A DNA stretch of 64,000 nt. Origin: Nocardia jiangxiensis NBRC 101359 (lineage in GTDB: Bacteria > Actinomycetota > Actinomycetes > Mycobacteriales > Mycobacteriaceae). The stretch is from contig NZ_BAGB01000047.1 of NCBI RefSeq assembly GCF_000308615.1, positions 310,001-374,000 of the forward strand. The letters run 5' to 3'. Below the pieces are notes generated by a model. It did not search any database, was not told where the DNA came from, and saw nothing but the letters and a program-made list of their open reading frames with translations. A program made the translations under genes and the position numbers. Numbering within the stretch: position 1 is the stretch's first letter; every line of letters starts with the position of its first letter. Positions 9,640-16,751 of this stretch are shown in pieces.

Positions 9640-10614
9640 CTACGAAACCACGGACCCGAAGCGGGGGTCGCCGATGACCGTCTCGCCGAATTCGGCCAGT
9701 GTCCGCGGCGCGGCGAAATCGGCGAACCACACGTAGAACCGCTCGACCCCGCGCTTGGTCAGGGCCGCGAAGTGCTCGGCGAGCTGTGCGGCATCGCCCA
9801 CGACCAAACCCGCACCGAGATAACCGAATCGGCGCTCACTCTGCGCGCGCACTTGATCGACATCGCCCGCGCGCCCGACGAATCCGACCATCTGCTGCAC
9901 CGAGACCCGCGCCGAGCCGACCTCGGATTTCAGCGATTCCAGCCGATCCAGGTGCGAGACGGGCAGATTCCACCACATCGCGTGCCGACGCACCAGCTCG
10001 ATGACCGGCGCGCTGGTACCGCCGATGACGATCGGAATAGGTGTACTCGGCCGCGGCGGCTGGAAGAGGCTCTCCCCGCCGGCCGTACTACCGATCCCGC
10101 CCGCATCCCCGCGTGGGCCGGCCGCCTCGTGCGGGAGGGGTGCACCGTCCACGTCGGAGCCATCCACATGGGCCGCGCCATCGGCCGGCGGGCTACCCCA
10201 ATACTGTTGCAGCAGTTCGAGTGTGCGCCCGAGTCGCTCGCGCCGGGCCGCGGCCTTGTCCAGGGTGATGTCGAATCCGGTGAGCTCCCCCGGCACCGAA
10301 CCCGCGCCCAGCCCGAGCTCGAAACGTCCCCCGGACGCCTCCTGCAACGTCACCGCCTGTTTGGCCAGCACCGCCGGATGCCGGAACGCATCGCACAGCA
10401 CCAGATGACCGATCTTCAGCCGTTCGGTCCGCGCGGCAACCCAGGTGGCCACCGTCATCGCCTCCCACAGCGGCTGCTGATCGGCCCCGGGCGCGAGCAG
10501 ATGATCGATGAACGCCACGCCGTGGAATCCGGCGGCCTCCGCGGCTCGGGCACGCTCGACGATATCGGCGACGTCCATGCGGATCTGGGGAAGAAACAAG
10601 AACCACTCGGTCAC
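9640..10614 (-). CDS. LLM-class (luciferase-like) flavin/F420 oxidoreductase
   Basis: The 324-residue protein has the bacterial-luciferase-like TIM barrel features GFHGVAFIDHLL, HLVLCDAFRHPAVLAKQ and GGRFELGLGAGSVPGE, then PIVIGGTSAPVIELV. In Mycobacteriales most members use F420 or FMN. The GTG start overlaps the SDR stop by four bases. Residues about 142-180 form a Gly/Asp/Ala-rich insertion where relatives have a short loop. This is odd but the frame is intact. It is the third gene of the mftA-SDR-LLM unit, so it may take part in the same redox step. Confidence 0.85.
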   Translation of the reverse strand: MTEWFLFLPQIRMDVADIVERARAAEAAGFHGVAFIDHLLAPGADQQPLWEAMTVATWVAARTERLKIGHLVLCDAFRHPAVLAKQAVTLQEASGGRFELGLGAGSVPGELTGFDITLDKAAARRERLGRTLELLQQYWGSPPADGAAHVDGSDVDGAPLPHEAAGPRGDAGGIGSTAGGESLFQPPRPSTPIPIVIGGTSAPVIELVRRHAMWWNLPVSHLDRLESLKSEVGSARVSVQQMVGFVGRAGDVDQVRAQSERRFGYLGAGLVVGDAAQLAEHFAALTKRGVERFYVWFADFAAPRTLAEFGETVIGDPRFGSVVS

Positions 10615-11447
10615 AGCGCCAGGCCGCCGTCCACGGGCACGACCGCACCGGTCATCGCACTGCTGTCCGGACCGGCGAGAAAGGCCAGCACCGAGGCGAT
10701 CTCGGCCGGATCCAGCAACCGGCCGACCGGCTGCTGCCCGCCGAAGCGCACCGCGTCGGGCAGGTGGTAGATCCGCGCGGTCTCGGCCAGAACCTCGGTA
10801 TCGGTGGACCCCGGACTCACCGCATTGGCGCTGACCCCGGTACCGCCCAGTTCCGCGCCCAGCGCCCGGATCAGCCCTGTCACACCGGCTTTCGCGGCAC
10901 AATACGCCGCCAGCTGCGGCAGCCCCTTGGTGGCCGCGGCCGAGGCGACGGCCAGAAAACGTCCGGTGCGCGGCTCCGGACGCGCGAGCAGCGCCGGAAT
11001 CGCCGCGCGGGCCAGGTTCATCACCCCGCCCAGGCAGATGTCCATGACGGCGCGTTCCCGCTCGACCGGCATCTCCCACAACGGATCTCCGCCCGCGATG
11101 ACCCCGGCCACCGCGATCGCCGCATCCAATCCGCCCCAGGTCTCGACCGCCTCGGCCACCGCGGCGCGCAAAGCCTCCGGATCGCGCACATCGGCGACGA
11201 ACGGCCGCACCGCACCGACCCGGCTGACCCGACTACTGGCCTCGGTCGCCACCGCCACCAACTCACTCTTGCTGCCCATCGGATACGGCAGCACCGGATC
11301 GTCGCTCGCGACGTCCACCGCCAGCACCGACCAGCCCCGATCGGCCAGCTCCAGCACCGTGGCCGCGCCGATCCCCCGCGCCGCGCCGGTCACCAGGGCC
11401 ACCCGGCGATGCTCCCCGGAGTTCACCTTCCCGTGCGGACGTGCCAT
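10611..11447 (-). CDS. Short-chain dehydrogenase of the mycofactocin-dependent type
   Basis: The 278-residue SDR has the nucleotide motif VTGAARGIG, the catalytic YCAAK with an upstream serine in AVASAAATKG, and a C-terminal VPVDGGLAL. The stretch VLPYPMGSKSELVAVATEAS after the first beta-alpha-beta unit, and the segment GVIAGGDPLWEMPVERE, match my recollection of the TIGR04504 subfamily. Members of that group are nicotinoproteins that keep NAD(H) bound and pass electrons to mycofactocin. The 84-base spacing downstream of an mftA gene strengthens this greatly. It would oxidise an alcohol or reduce a ketone of the pathway. A GGGAGGAG ribosome-binding site precedes the ATG. Confidence 0.85.
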   Translation of the reverse strand: MARPHGKVNSGEHRRVALVTGAARGIGAATVLELADRGWSVLAVDVASDDPVLPYPMGSKSELVAVATEASSRVSRVGAVRPFVADVRDPEALRAAVAEAVETWGGLDAAIAVAGVIAGGDPLWEMPVERERAVMDICLGGVMNLARAAIPALLARPEPRTGRFLAVASAAATKGLPQLAAYCAAKAGVTGLIRALGAELGGTGVSANAVSPGSTDTEVLAETARIYHLPDAVRFGGQQPVGRLLDPAEIASVLAFLAGPDSSAMTGAVVPVDGGLAL

Positions 11448-11531
11448 GACGCTGTCTCCTCCCGCACGATCACTTGCAGTACAACACCTTTCGCCGACTC
11501 CCCGGCTGCGGACAACGGGTGTCGGCGCGCG

Positions 11532-11627
11532 TCAGTACACACCGCACATGCCATCGATCGAGACGTCTTCGACCAGCGATTCATCTGCCGTCGAGGTGTC
11601 GTGGGCCGCATTCGTGTGGTTGTCCAT
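11532..11627 (-). CDS. mftA: Mycofactocin precursor peptide MftA
   Basis: On the minus strand, ATG at 11627-11625 opens a 31-codon frame that ends SLVEDVSIDGMCGVY and then TGA. The C-terminal SIDGMCGVY is the invariant signature of MftA. In known systems the radical-SAM enzyme MftC decarboxylates the last tyrosine and cross-links it to the preceding valine, and MftE releases the product, which becomes a redox cofactor. GGGAGG lies four to five bases before the ATG. The gene normally opens an mftABCDEF cluster. Here the next genes are an SDR and an LLM oxidoreductase, and no mftB to mftF gene is present in the window. Identification rests on the diagnostic C-terminus. Confidence 0.93.
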   Translation of the reverse strand: MDNHTNAAHDTSTADESLVEDVSIDGMCGVY

Positions 11628-11670
11628 GAGACCTCCCGCATCGTTGGTCGCAGCACTGGTGCAACGGTGG

Positions 11671-11687
11671 TGGAAATGTGATTCTCT
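11671..11687 (-). promoter_or_regulatory. AGAGAATnnnATTTyCA box upstream of mftA
   Basis: Read on the minus strand, AGAGAATCACATTTCCA lies 44 bases before the mftA start, in the 142-base region shared with the divergent EthD-like gene. Near-identical boxes precede the ALDH operon (19446) and the alpha/beta hydrolase (53187). It is probably an operator or activator site; the regulator is not identified. Confidence 0.5.
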
Positions 11688-11769
11688 AAATACGATAATG
11701 ATGTTTCGTCACCGAGACAAGGCCGTCGGCGCGCACCTGGACCGCACGGTCACACGAACGGAGGACCTG

Positions 11770-12066
11770 ATGAAGATGCTGGTGAACTCCCGCGCCATCG
11801 CGGGCAAGGACGAGGAGTACAACACCTGGTACGCCACCGTGCACGTACCGGAGATGCTCGCCATCGACGGTGTGAGCTCCTGTACGCGCCATCGGCTGCG
11901 GACCCGCCAGGGGCAGCCGGCCGAATTCCTCGCCATCTACGAGATCGACGGCGATATCGACACCGTGCGCAAGGAGATCGGCGCGCGCCTGAAGGACGGA
12001 CGCATGTCGGCGAGCACCCTGGGCGATCCCGAGCACACCGCGATGAAGGTCTGGGAACCGATCTGA
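11770..12066 (+). CDS. EthD-like small alpha-beta barrel protein
   Basis: The 98-residue protein begins MKMLVNSRAIAGKDEEYNTWYATVHVPEM, the (W/Y)Y-x-x-x-H-VPE pattern of the EthD/dimeric ferredoxin-like barrel fold. This fold often accompanies oxygenases or catabolic dehydrogenases and may help remove or isomerise a product. GGAGG six bases before ATG 11770 fixes the start; an ATG at 11698 in the same frame lacks such a site. It is divergent from mftA and convergent with a TetR gene. Catalytic function is unknown. Confidence 0.75.
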   Translation: MKMLVNSRAIAGKDEEYNTWYATVHVPEMLAIDGVSSCTRHRLRTRQGQPAEFLAIYEIDGDIDTVRKEIGARLKDGRMSASTLGDPEHTAMKVWEPI

Positions 12067-12076
12067 CCTCGGTGGT

Positions 12077-12724
12077 TCAGCGCGGGCGCAACCCGTCCAG
12101 CAGCAGACGCACGGTGAACCCCACCCGCTCCTCGAGCTGCGCCGCACTGGGCGGGCGTCCCGCCACGATACTGCGCACCTGCCCGCCGACCACCATGCTC
12201 ATGAACGCGCGTGCGGCCTGATCGGTATCGATCGGCGCGATCGTGCCGTCGGCGATCGCCCGATCGAGCACACCGGCCACGAAGTCGATCACCGGTCCGG
12301 CGCTGCGCTCGTAGTTTGCCACGAAGATCTCCGGGAACCGGTAACCCTCGGTGTTGATGATCCGTTGCAGCCGAAGACCATTGGGCGTCATCACCTGATC
12401 GATCCGCAGCCGGGCGACCGATTCGAGCGTGCGCGTGAGATCTCCGGAGTCGAATCCCTCGAGCACCTCGCGCGGCACGATCTGGCCGTCCACGGCACGA
12501 TGCACCGCCGCCAGGAACAATGCGGACTTGTCCGGGTAGCGCGCGTAGATGGTGCGTTTGGTCATATTCACCCGGGACGCGATCATCTCCACGGTCGTCA
12601 CGTCGAATCCGTTCTCCAGGAACAGATCCAGCGCCGTGTCGAGCAACTCCTCGTGCCGCGCCGCCGCCTGTTCGCGAGTCGGCCGACCGGCCCCGCGTCG
12701 CACAGGTGCATCTGCCTCGCTCAT
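12077..12724 (-). CDS. TetR-family transcriptional regulator
   Basis: The 215-residue protein has an N-terminal GRPTREQAAARHEELLDTAL segment and the HTH at about residues 45-66 (MIASRVNMTKRTIYARYPDK). A C-terminal regulatory domain of the AcrR-C type contains IINTEGYRFPEIF. It ends ten bases from the EthD-like gene, convergent with it, and reads away from the upstream insertion element. It is a candidate regulator of the mftA and EthD divergent promoter. It could be the mycofactocin regulator MftR, but I see no specific signature for that. Confidence 0.88.
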   Translation of the reverse strand: MSEADAPVRRGAGRPTREQAAARHEELLDTALDLFLENGFDVTTVEMIASRVNMTKRTIYARYPDKSALFLAAVHRAVDGQIVPREVLEGFDSGDLTRTLESVARLRIDQVMTPNGLRLQRIINTEGYRFPEIFVANYERSAGPVIDFVAGVLDRAIADGTIAPIDTDQAARAFMSMVVGGQVRSIVAGRPPSAAQLEERVGFTVRLLLDGLRPR

Positions 12725-13033
12725 CGGGCCTCCTCGCTCGCCACTCTCGTGTCATTCTGCCGTTCAGCCATAACGAAACACACAAGCCGCCATTCTTGCC
12801 ACAGGGCGGCGGCAATAAGAAGGACACCATCACGAGTTCCACCATTCAGCGCCAGCAGGCCCTCGACGCGACGATGAATCGCCGAAAGCGGCCGCCGAGC
12901 ACCCGGTCGAGCATCGCGCGGGGAAGCCGTACACCTAGAACCCGTAGGGCAGAATGCCGCAGCCCAGTCGGTCAGGCAACCGCACCGCTTCACACTCCAC
13001 AATATATCGAACATATGTGCTAACGTGTGAAGA
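12725..13033. other. Intergenic region: TetR promoter side and left flank of the tnpB element
   Basis: No credible gene is visible here. The proximal part should hold the promoter of the TetR gene. From about 12935 the sequence becomes the leading flank of the tnpB element, with a small inverted repeat CGGT/ACCG (12969-12982) and the LexA-like site at 13007-13022. The exact left end of the element could not be fixed. Confidence 0.5.
13007..13022 (+). promoter_or_regulatory. LexA/SOS-box-like site before tnpB
   Basis: TCGAACATATGTGCTA matches the actinobacterial LexA consensus TCGAAC-N4-GTTCGA with two mismatches, both in the right half-site. It sits 11 bases before the tnpB GTG start, where LexA binding would block transcription. 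The consensus is established knowledge; control of this gene is inference. Confidence 0.45.
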
Positions 13034-14239
13034 GTGACCACGCCTGTCAAGCGGGCTTTCAAGTACCGTTTCCGTCCCACCGCCGCTCAGGCTGCCGAGC
13101 TCGAGCGAACGTTCGGTTGCGTCCGCAAGGTGTACAACCTCGCACTGGACGCCCGGGCTACCGCGTGGCAGCGCGGCGAACGGGTGAACTACAACGCGAC
13201 TTCGGCGATGCTCACCGAGTGGAAACGCAGCGACGCCTTCGATTACCTGAACGAAGTGTCCTGCGTACCACTGCAACAGTCGTTGCGCCATTTGCAGACC
13301 GCATTCACCAGCTTCTGGGACAAACGCACCAGCTATCCACGTTTCAAGTCTCGCAAGAAGTCCCGTGCGTCAGCCGAATACACCAAGTCCGGATTCCGAT
13401 GGCGGGACGGAAAGCTCACTCTGGCAAAGATGGCCGCACCGCTCGACATCGTGTGGTCACGGCCATTGCCGGACGGTGTAGAGCCATCTACGGTCACCGT
13501 TTCGAGAGACTCGGCTGGCCGCTGGTTCGTATCCCTACTGTGCAAAGACCCTACCGTCGAGCCACTGCCGAAGAGGAAAACGACAATCGGGATCGATGCT
13601 GGGGTGACGCATTTGCTCACCCTCTCGACAGGCGAGAAGATCACCAACCCGCGTCACGAACTCCGGGACCGGGAACGGCTGGCCAAGGCTCAGCGTGCGC
13701 TCGCCCGCAAACAGAAAGGTTCGGCAAATCGAGCCAAGGCGCGAGTGAAAGTCGCTCGTATACATGCCCGGATCGCTGATCGACGACACGATCACCTACA
13801 CAAACTCTCAACTCGGTTGGTGCGTGAGAACCAAACGCTCGTGATCGAGGATCTAGCCGTAGGCAACATGGTTCGTAACCGGAAACTTTCCCGCGCAATC
13901 TCCGACGCGGCGTGGTCGCATTTCCGGTCGATGCTGGAGTACAAGGCCGACTGGTATGGGCGCAAGGTGATCAGGGTCGACAGGTGGTTCCCCTCGTCCA
14001 AACTGTGCTCGACGTGCGGCGCATTACAGGACACGATGCCGCTCAACATGCGCGAATGGACATGCGCGTGCGGCGCGACCCATGACCGGGATATCAACGC
14101 CGCGAACAATATTCTGGCCGCCGGGCTGGCGGCATCAGTCTGTGGAGATGATGTAAGACCTCAACGGAATCCTCCGAGCGGGCAATCGTCGGTGAAGCAG
14201 AAAACCCAACCCGTGAGGGGAGAAGTCCTGGCCCTCTGA
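13034..14239 (+). CDS. tnpB: TnpB RNA-guided nuclease of an IS200/IS605-type element
   Basis: The protein is 401 residues long and apparently complete. It has the N-terminal OrfB helix-turn-helix (residues 6-55, FKYRFRPTAAQAAELERTFG), the RuvC-like catalytic residues Asp188 (GIDAG), Glu272 (VIEDLAVGNM) and Asp353 (DRDINAANN), and a zinc finger with Cys325, Cys328, Cys344 and Cys346. TnpB is an RNA-guided DNA endonuclease that uses a right-end RNA. No tnpA is adjacent, so this is a TnpB-only element. The GTG start is chosen for the conserved N-terminus. Base composition is lower in GC than its neighbours, consistent with transfer. Confidence 0.93.
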   Translation: MTTPVKRAFKYRFRPTAAQAAELERTFGCVRKVYNLALDARATAWQRGERVNYNATSAMLTEWKRSDAFDYLNEVSCVPLQQSLRHLQTAFTSFWDKRTSYPRFKSRKKSRASAEYTKSGFRWRDGKLTLAKMAAPLDIVWSRPLPDGVEPSTVTVSRDSAGRWFVSLLCKDPTVEPLPKRKTTIGIDAGVTHLLTLSTGEKITNPRHELRDRERLAKAQRALARKQKGSANRAKARVKVARIHARIADRRHDHLHKLSTRLVRENQTLVIEDLAVGNMVRNRKLSRAISDAAWSHFRSMLEYKADWYGRKVIRVDRWFPSSKLCSTCGALQDTMPLNMREWTCACGATHDRDINAANNILAAGLAASVCGDDVRPQRNPPSGQSSVKQKTQPVRGEVLAL

Positions 14240-14256
14240 GGCCGGGAAGAAGTCAA
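14226..14256 (+). ncRNA. Right-end hairpin, probable 3' part of the TnpB guide RNA (reRNA)
   Basis: TCC-t-GGCC (14226-14233) pairs with GGCC-g-GGA (14240-14247), followed by AGAAGTCAA. In TnpB elements the guide RNA scaffold overlaps the 3' end of tnpB and ends at the transposon boundary, with the adjacent host DNA as guide. The guide here would read into the thiolase 3' end. The 5' limit is unknown and expression is inferred. Confidence 0.4.
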
Positions 14257-14257
14257 C

Positions 14258-15418
14258 TCACGCTCCGGGCCCCTCCAGCAGGGTCACCGCCGACACTGCG
14301 GTCGGCCCGCCGAGGTTGTGCGCCAACCCGATTCGCGCACCCTCGACCTGATTGGCGGCCTCGCCGCGCAACTGCTCGAACAATTCGACGCACTGCGCCA
14401 CCCCGGTCGCACCCGGCGGATGCCCCTTGGTCTTGAGCCCGCCGCTGGGATTCACCGGCAATGTGCCGCCGACGCTGCTCGCACCGGTCTCCAACAGTTT
14501 GTACCCCTCGAACCGTTCGGCGAAGCCGAGGTCCTCGTAACTGATCAGCTCGATGCCGGTGAAGAAGTCGTGCACCTCGGCGACATCCACATCGCGCGGG
14601 GACAGCCCGGCCATGGTGAACGCCGCGCGCGCCGCGCGCACCGTCGCGGGGAACGTCGTCATATCCTGCTTGTGCTGGTGCATCACCGAATCCAGGCCCA
14701 GTCCGACGCCGCGAATCCACACCGGCCGGGAGGTGTAGCGGTCCACGACGTCCTCGGCGGCCAGCAGCAGCGCCGCCGCGCCGTCGCTCTGCGGCGCGCA
14801 GTCGTACACCCCGAACGGGCCCGCCACCATCGGCGCGTCCAGCGCCTGTTCCATGGTGATCTCGAACTGCAGGCGCGCCTTGGGATTACGCATGCCGTGC
14901 CGGTGGTTCTTCACCGCCACCATGGCCAGATGCTCACGGGTGGCGGGTGATTCGTGCAGGTAGCGCGAGACGTGCAGGGCGAATCCGGCGGGCGCGATCA
15001 GGCCCAGCGGATAGTCCCACGCCATATCGCGGGTCATCGCCTCCCACTCCCACAGCATGTCCTTCTGCGCGGTCTCGCGCAGCTTGTCCGCGCCGACCAC
15101 CAGGGCCACGTCGCAGGCGCCCGAGGCGATGCCGAACAGCGCGTTACGCACGGCGTCATTACCTGTGGCACAGGAGTTCTCGACCCGGGTCACCGGCAGG
15201 TCCGGCATGCCCAGCGCATCGGCGAGGATGCCGGCCGGGAAGCCGTCGGTATTGCCCATCGCACCGAACCAAGCCGCCTGCACATCGGACTTGGGCATTC
15301 CCCGGTCCACTCCGCCGAGAGCTTCCGCGAAGGCCATCGGTACCAGATCCTTGACACCGAGGGCGAAATGCTCCGCGAACGGAGTCATGCCCGCCCCCAC
15401 AATGGCTACCCGCCGCAT
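14258..15418 (-). CDS. SCP2-type thiolase / lipid-transfer protein
   Basis: The 386-residue member of the SCP2-thiolase group keeps the nucleophilic cysteine (VENSCATG, Cys83), a histidine motif VHDFFTGIE and the GHPPGATG loop. It may therefore cleave a 3-ketoacyl-CoA thiolytically. Actinobacterial members often need a DUF35/OB-fold partner, and the next upstream gene encodes one. It is the last gene of the ALDH, CoA-transferase, OB-fold protein and thiolase series, separated from its upstream partner by 145 bases with no visible gene. The tnpB element ends directly after its stop codon. Confidence 0.88.
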   Translation of the reverse strand: MRRVAIVGAGMTPFAEHFALGVKDLVPMAFAEALGGVDRGMPKSDVQAAWFGAMGNTDGFPAGILADALGMPDLPVTRVENSCATGNDAVRNALFGIASGACDVALVVGADKLRETAQKDMLWEWEAMTRDMAWDYPLGLIAPAGFALHVSRYLHESPATREHLAMVAVKNHRHGMRNPKARLQFEITMEQALDAPMVAGPFGVYDCAPQSDGAAALLLAAEDVVDRYTSRPVWIRGVGLGLDSVMHQHKQDMTTFPATVRAARAAFTMAGLSPRDVDVAEVHDFFTGIELISYEDLGFAERFEGYKLLETGASSVGGTLPVNPSGGLKTKGHPPGATGVAQCVELFEQLRGEAANQVEGARIGLAHNLGGPTAVSAVTLLEGPGA

Positions 15419-15563
15419 GCTGCCTCCTCTCCGAAGTGACCGGTCACCCGGGCCGCGCCGCGCAGTCGTATTCGCGATGTCCGACGGCTACGCTCCCGGG
15501 TCGTTTCGTGCTCGCGCAGTCCGGTGCCGTCGTGGCGGCCGGTCGCACCGCATGCCTCGCCCC

Positions 15564-16736
15564 TCACCTCGCAGCCTCCGGATCGAACGCGTAGCCGTAA
15601 TCGGGCACCCCGGATCGCACCGCCACGCGCCGCAGCACCATCCGCCCGCGATCGCCGATCGCCACCGTGCCCGGATCGGTGCCGGTGACCTTCGCCAACG
15701 CCCGCACGCCGACGTCGTCGAGTTCCACGATGACCAGCGTGTAGGGCGTGGGCAGGCCCGGAACCGGAACCGCGACAGTGCATTCGGTGTAGACGGTGCC
15801 GCTGCGCGGCAGCGGCACCAGGGTGTACTCGGTACTCAGCGCGCCGTCCTCGCCCACCCGATAACGCGGCGGGAAGTCCAGTTCGTCACTGCCGGAATGC
15901 TTTCCGGCCTCCCAGCGCACCTTCGCCTCGAAGGCCCGTTCGTAGGCGGCCAGCGAGATGGGAATCTCCGAGCCGGGCACCAGATCGCTCGTCGGCAGGT
16001 CCCGGGCCGCCGGTTCACGCCGGTGTACCGCGGCATCGCCGCCGACGACCGTCAACCCGGACAGCCCGGCCTGTTCCACACCGACCAGTAAACCCGTTGT
16101 GCCCCAATCGACCATGGCCGCCAGCGCGAACAGGCTCGCACTGGCCCCCAGGGTCGGCAGCGAGGGCGGAACCGAGCGGCACAGGTCCGCGGCCTGTTTG
16201 TCGCCGACCCCGGCCACCGCCGCGGGGGTGTCCAGCCAGGCCGCCGCCAGCGAGGCCACCAGTCCGCGCTCGTGCAGCAGCCGGGGATCGCCGTAGTCGT
16301 GCACCGTGCCGATCGCATTGCGGGTGCGCACCGGCAGACTCCGCGCCACCCGGGCGGCGATGCGGATCTGCAGGCCGTGATCGGAGACCAGGACCGCCGC
16401 CGCACCGGCGGGATCCAGATCCACGCCGATGATCAGCGTGCGCGAGCGCGCGGAGCTGAGTGCGTCGAGGGTGGCGGGCGCACCGCCGAGCCGCTCGATC
16501 ACCTCCAGCTCCGGATCCAGCCCCAGCCCGGCCAGCAGGACCGCGGCGTTACTGCTGCCGACCAGCGGCAGATCCCGGCTTACCACCACGACCCGTTCCA
16601 CCGGACCGGCGTCGTACAGGGCCGCGCGCCCGGCCTCCACGGCGAGGGTGACCGCGTCCTCGTCCGATCCGGGTACCCGGTGGCGCGGTGCGCCCCAGCA
16701 CGGCAGATACGTCCCCAGCGATGCGATGAACGGCAT
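15564..16736 (-). CDS. HMG-CoA-synthase-like/OB-fold (DUF35) protein
   Basis: The 390-residue protein begins MPFIASLGTYLPCWGAPRHRVPG, typical of proteins with an N-terminal thiolase/HMG-CoA-synthase-like domain (about 1-250). A C-terminal OB-fold DUF35 domain follows (about 260-390, with the TYTL/LPRSGTVYTECTV and VPGLPTPYTLVIVELDD strands). I see no clear nucleophilic cysteine in the first domain, so it may be structural. It lies between the CoA-transferase and the SCP2 thiolase and is probably the partner subunit of the thiolase. The ATG at 16736 is 15 bases after the CoA-transferase stop. Confidence 0.8.
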   Translation of the reverse strand: MPFIASLGTYLPCWGAPRHRVPGSDEDAVTLAVEAGRAALYDAGPVERVVVVSRDLPLVGSSNAAVLLAGLGLDPELEVIERLGGAPATLDALSSARSRTLIIGVDLDPAGAAAVLVSDHGLQIRIAARVARSLPVRTRNAIGTVHDYGDPRLLHERGLVASLAAAWLDTPAAVAGVGDKQAADLCRSVPPSLPTLGASASLFALAAMVDWGTTGLLVGVEQAGLSGLTVVGGDAAVHRREPAARDLPTSDLVPGSEIPISLAAYERAFEAKVRWEAGKHSGSDELDFPPRYRVGEDGALSTEYTLVPLPRSGTVYTECTVAVPVPGLPTPYTLVIVELDDVGVRALAKVTGTDPGTVAIGDRGRMVLRRVAVRSGVPDYGYAFDPEAAR

Positions 16737-16751
16737 TGGTACTCCAGCGAA

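Larger units (their letters stand above)
13007..14256 (+). mobile_element. TnpB-only insertion element (IS200/IS605 group)
   Basis: The element carries only tnpB. Its right end is placed at TCAA (14253-14256), after an imperfect hairpin, by analogy with other TnpB elements. Its left end is uncertain and lies between roughly 12935 and 13033. The right end stops one base before the stop codon of the minus-strand thiolase gene (14258-14260), so the insertion spared that reading frame. Confidence 0.6.

Noticed and set aside
11698..11772. An upstream ATG (11698) as start of the EthD-like protein
   Set aside because: It lacks a ribosome-binding site and would add 24 residues not expected in the family; ATG 11770 has GGAGG at good spacing.
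12077..12724. Calling this TetR protein MftR, the mycofactocin regulator
   Set aside because: Proximity to mftA is suggestive, but it is not directly adjacent (the EthD-like gene lies between), and I see no sequence feature that distinguishes MftR from other TetR proteins.
15419..15563. A small gene or regulatory RNA in the 145-base gap between the thiolase and the OB-fold protein
   Set aside because: No start with a ribosome-binding site or conserved-looking peptide is present, and short repeats such as CGCGCAGTC are too weak to interpret.
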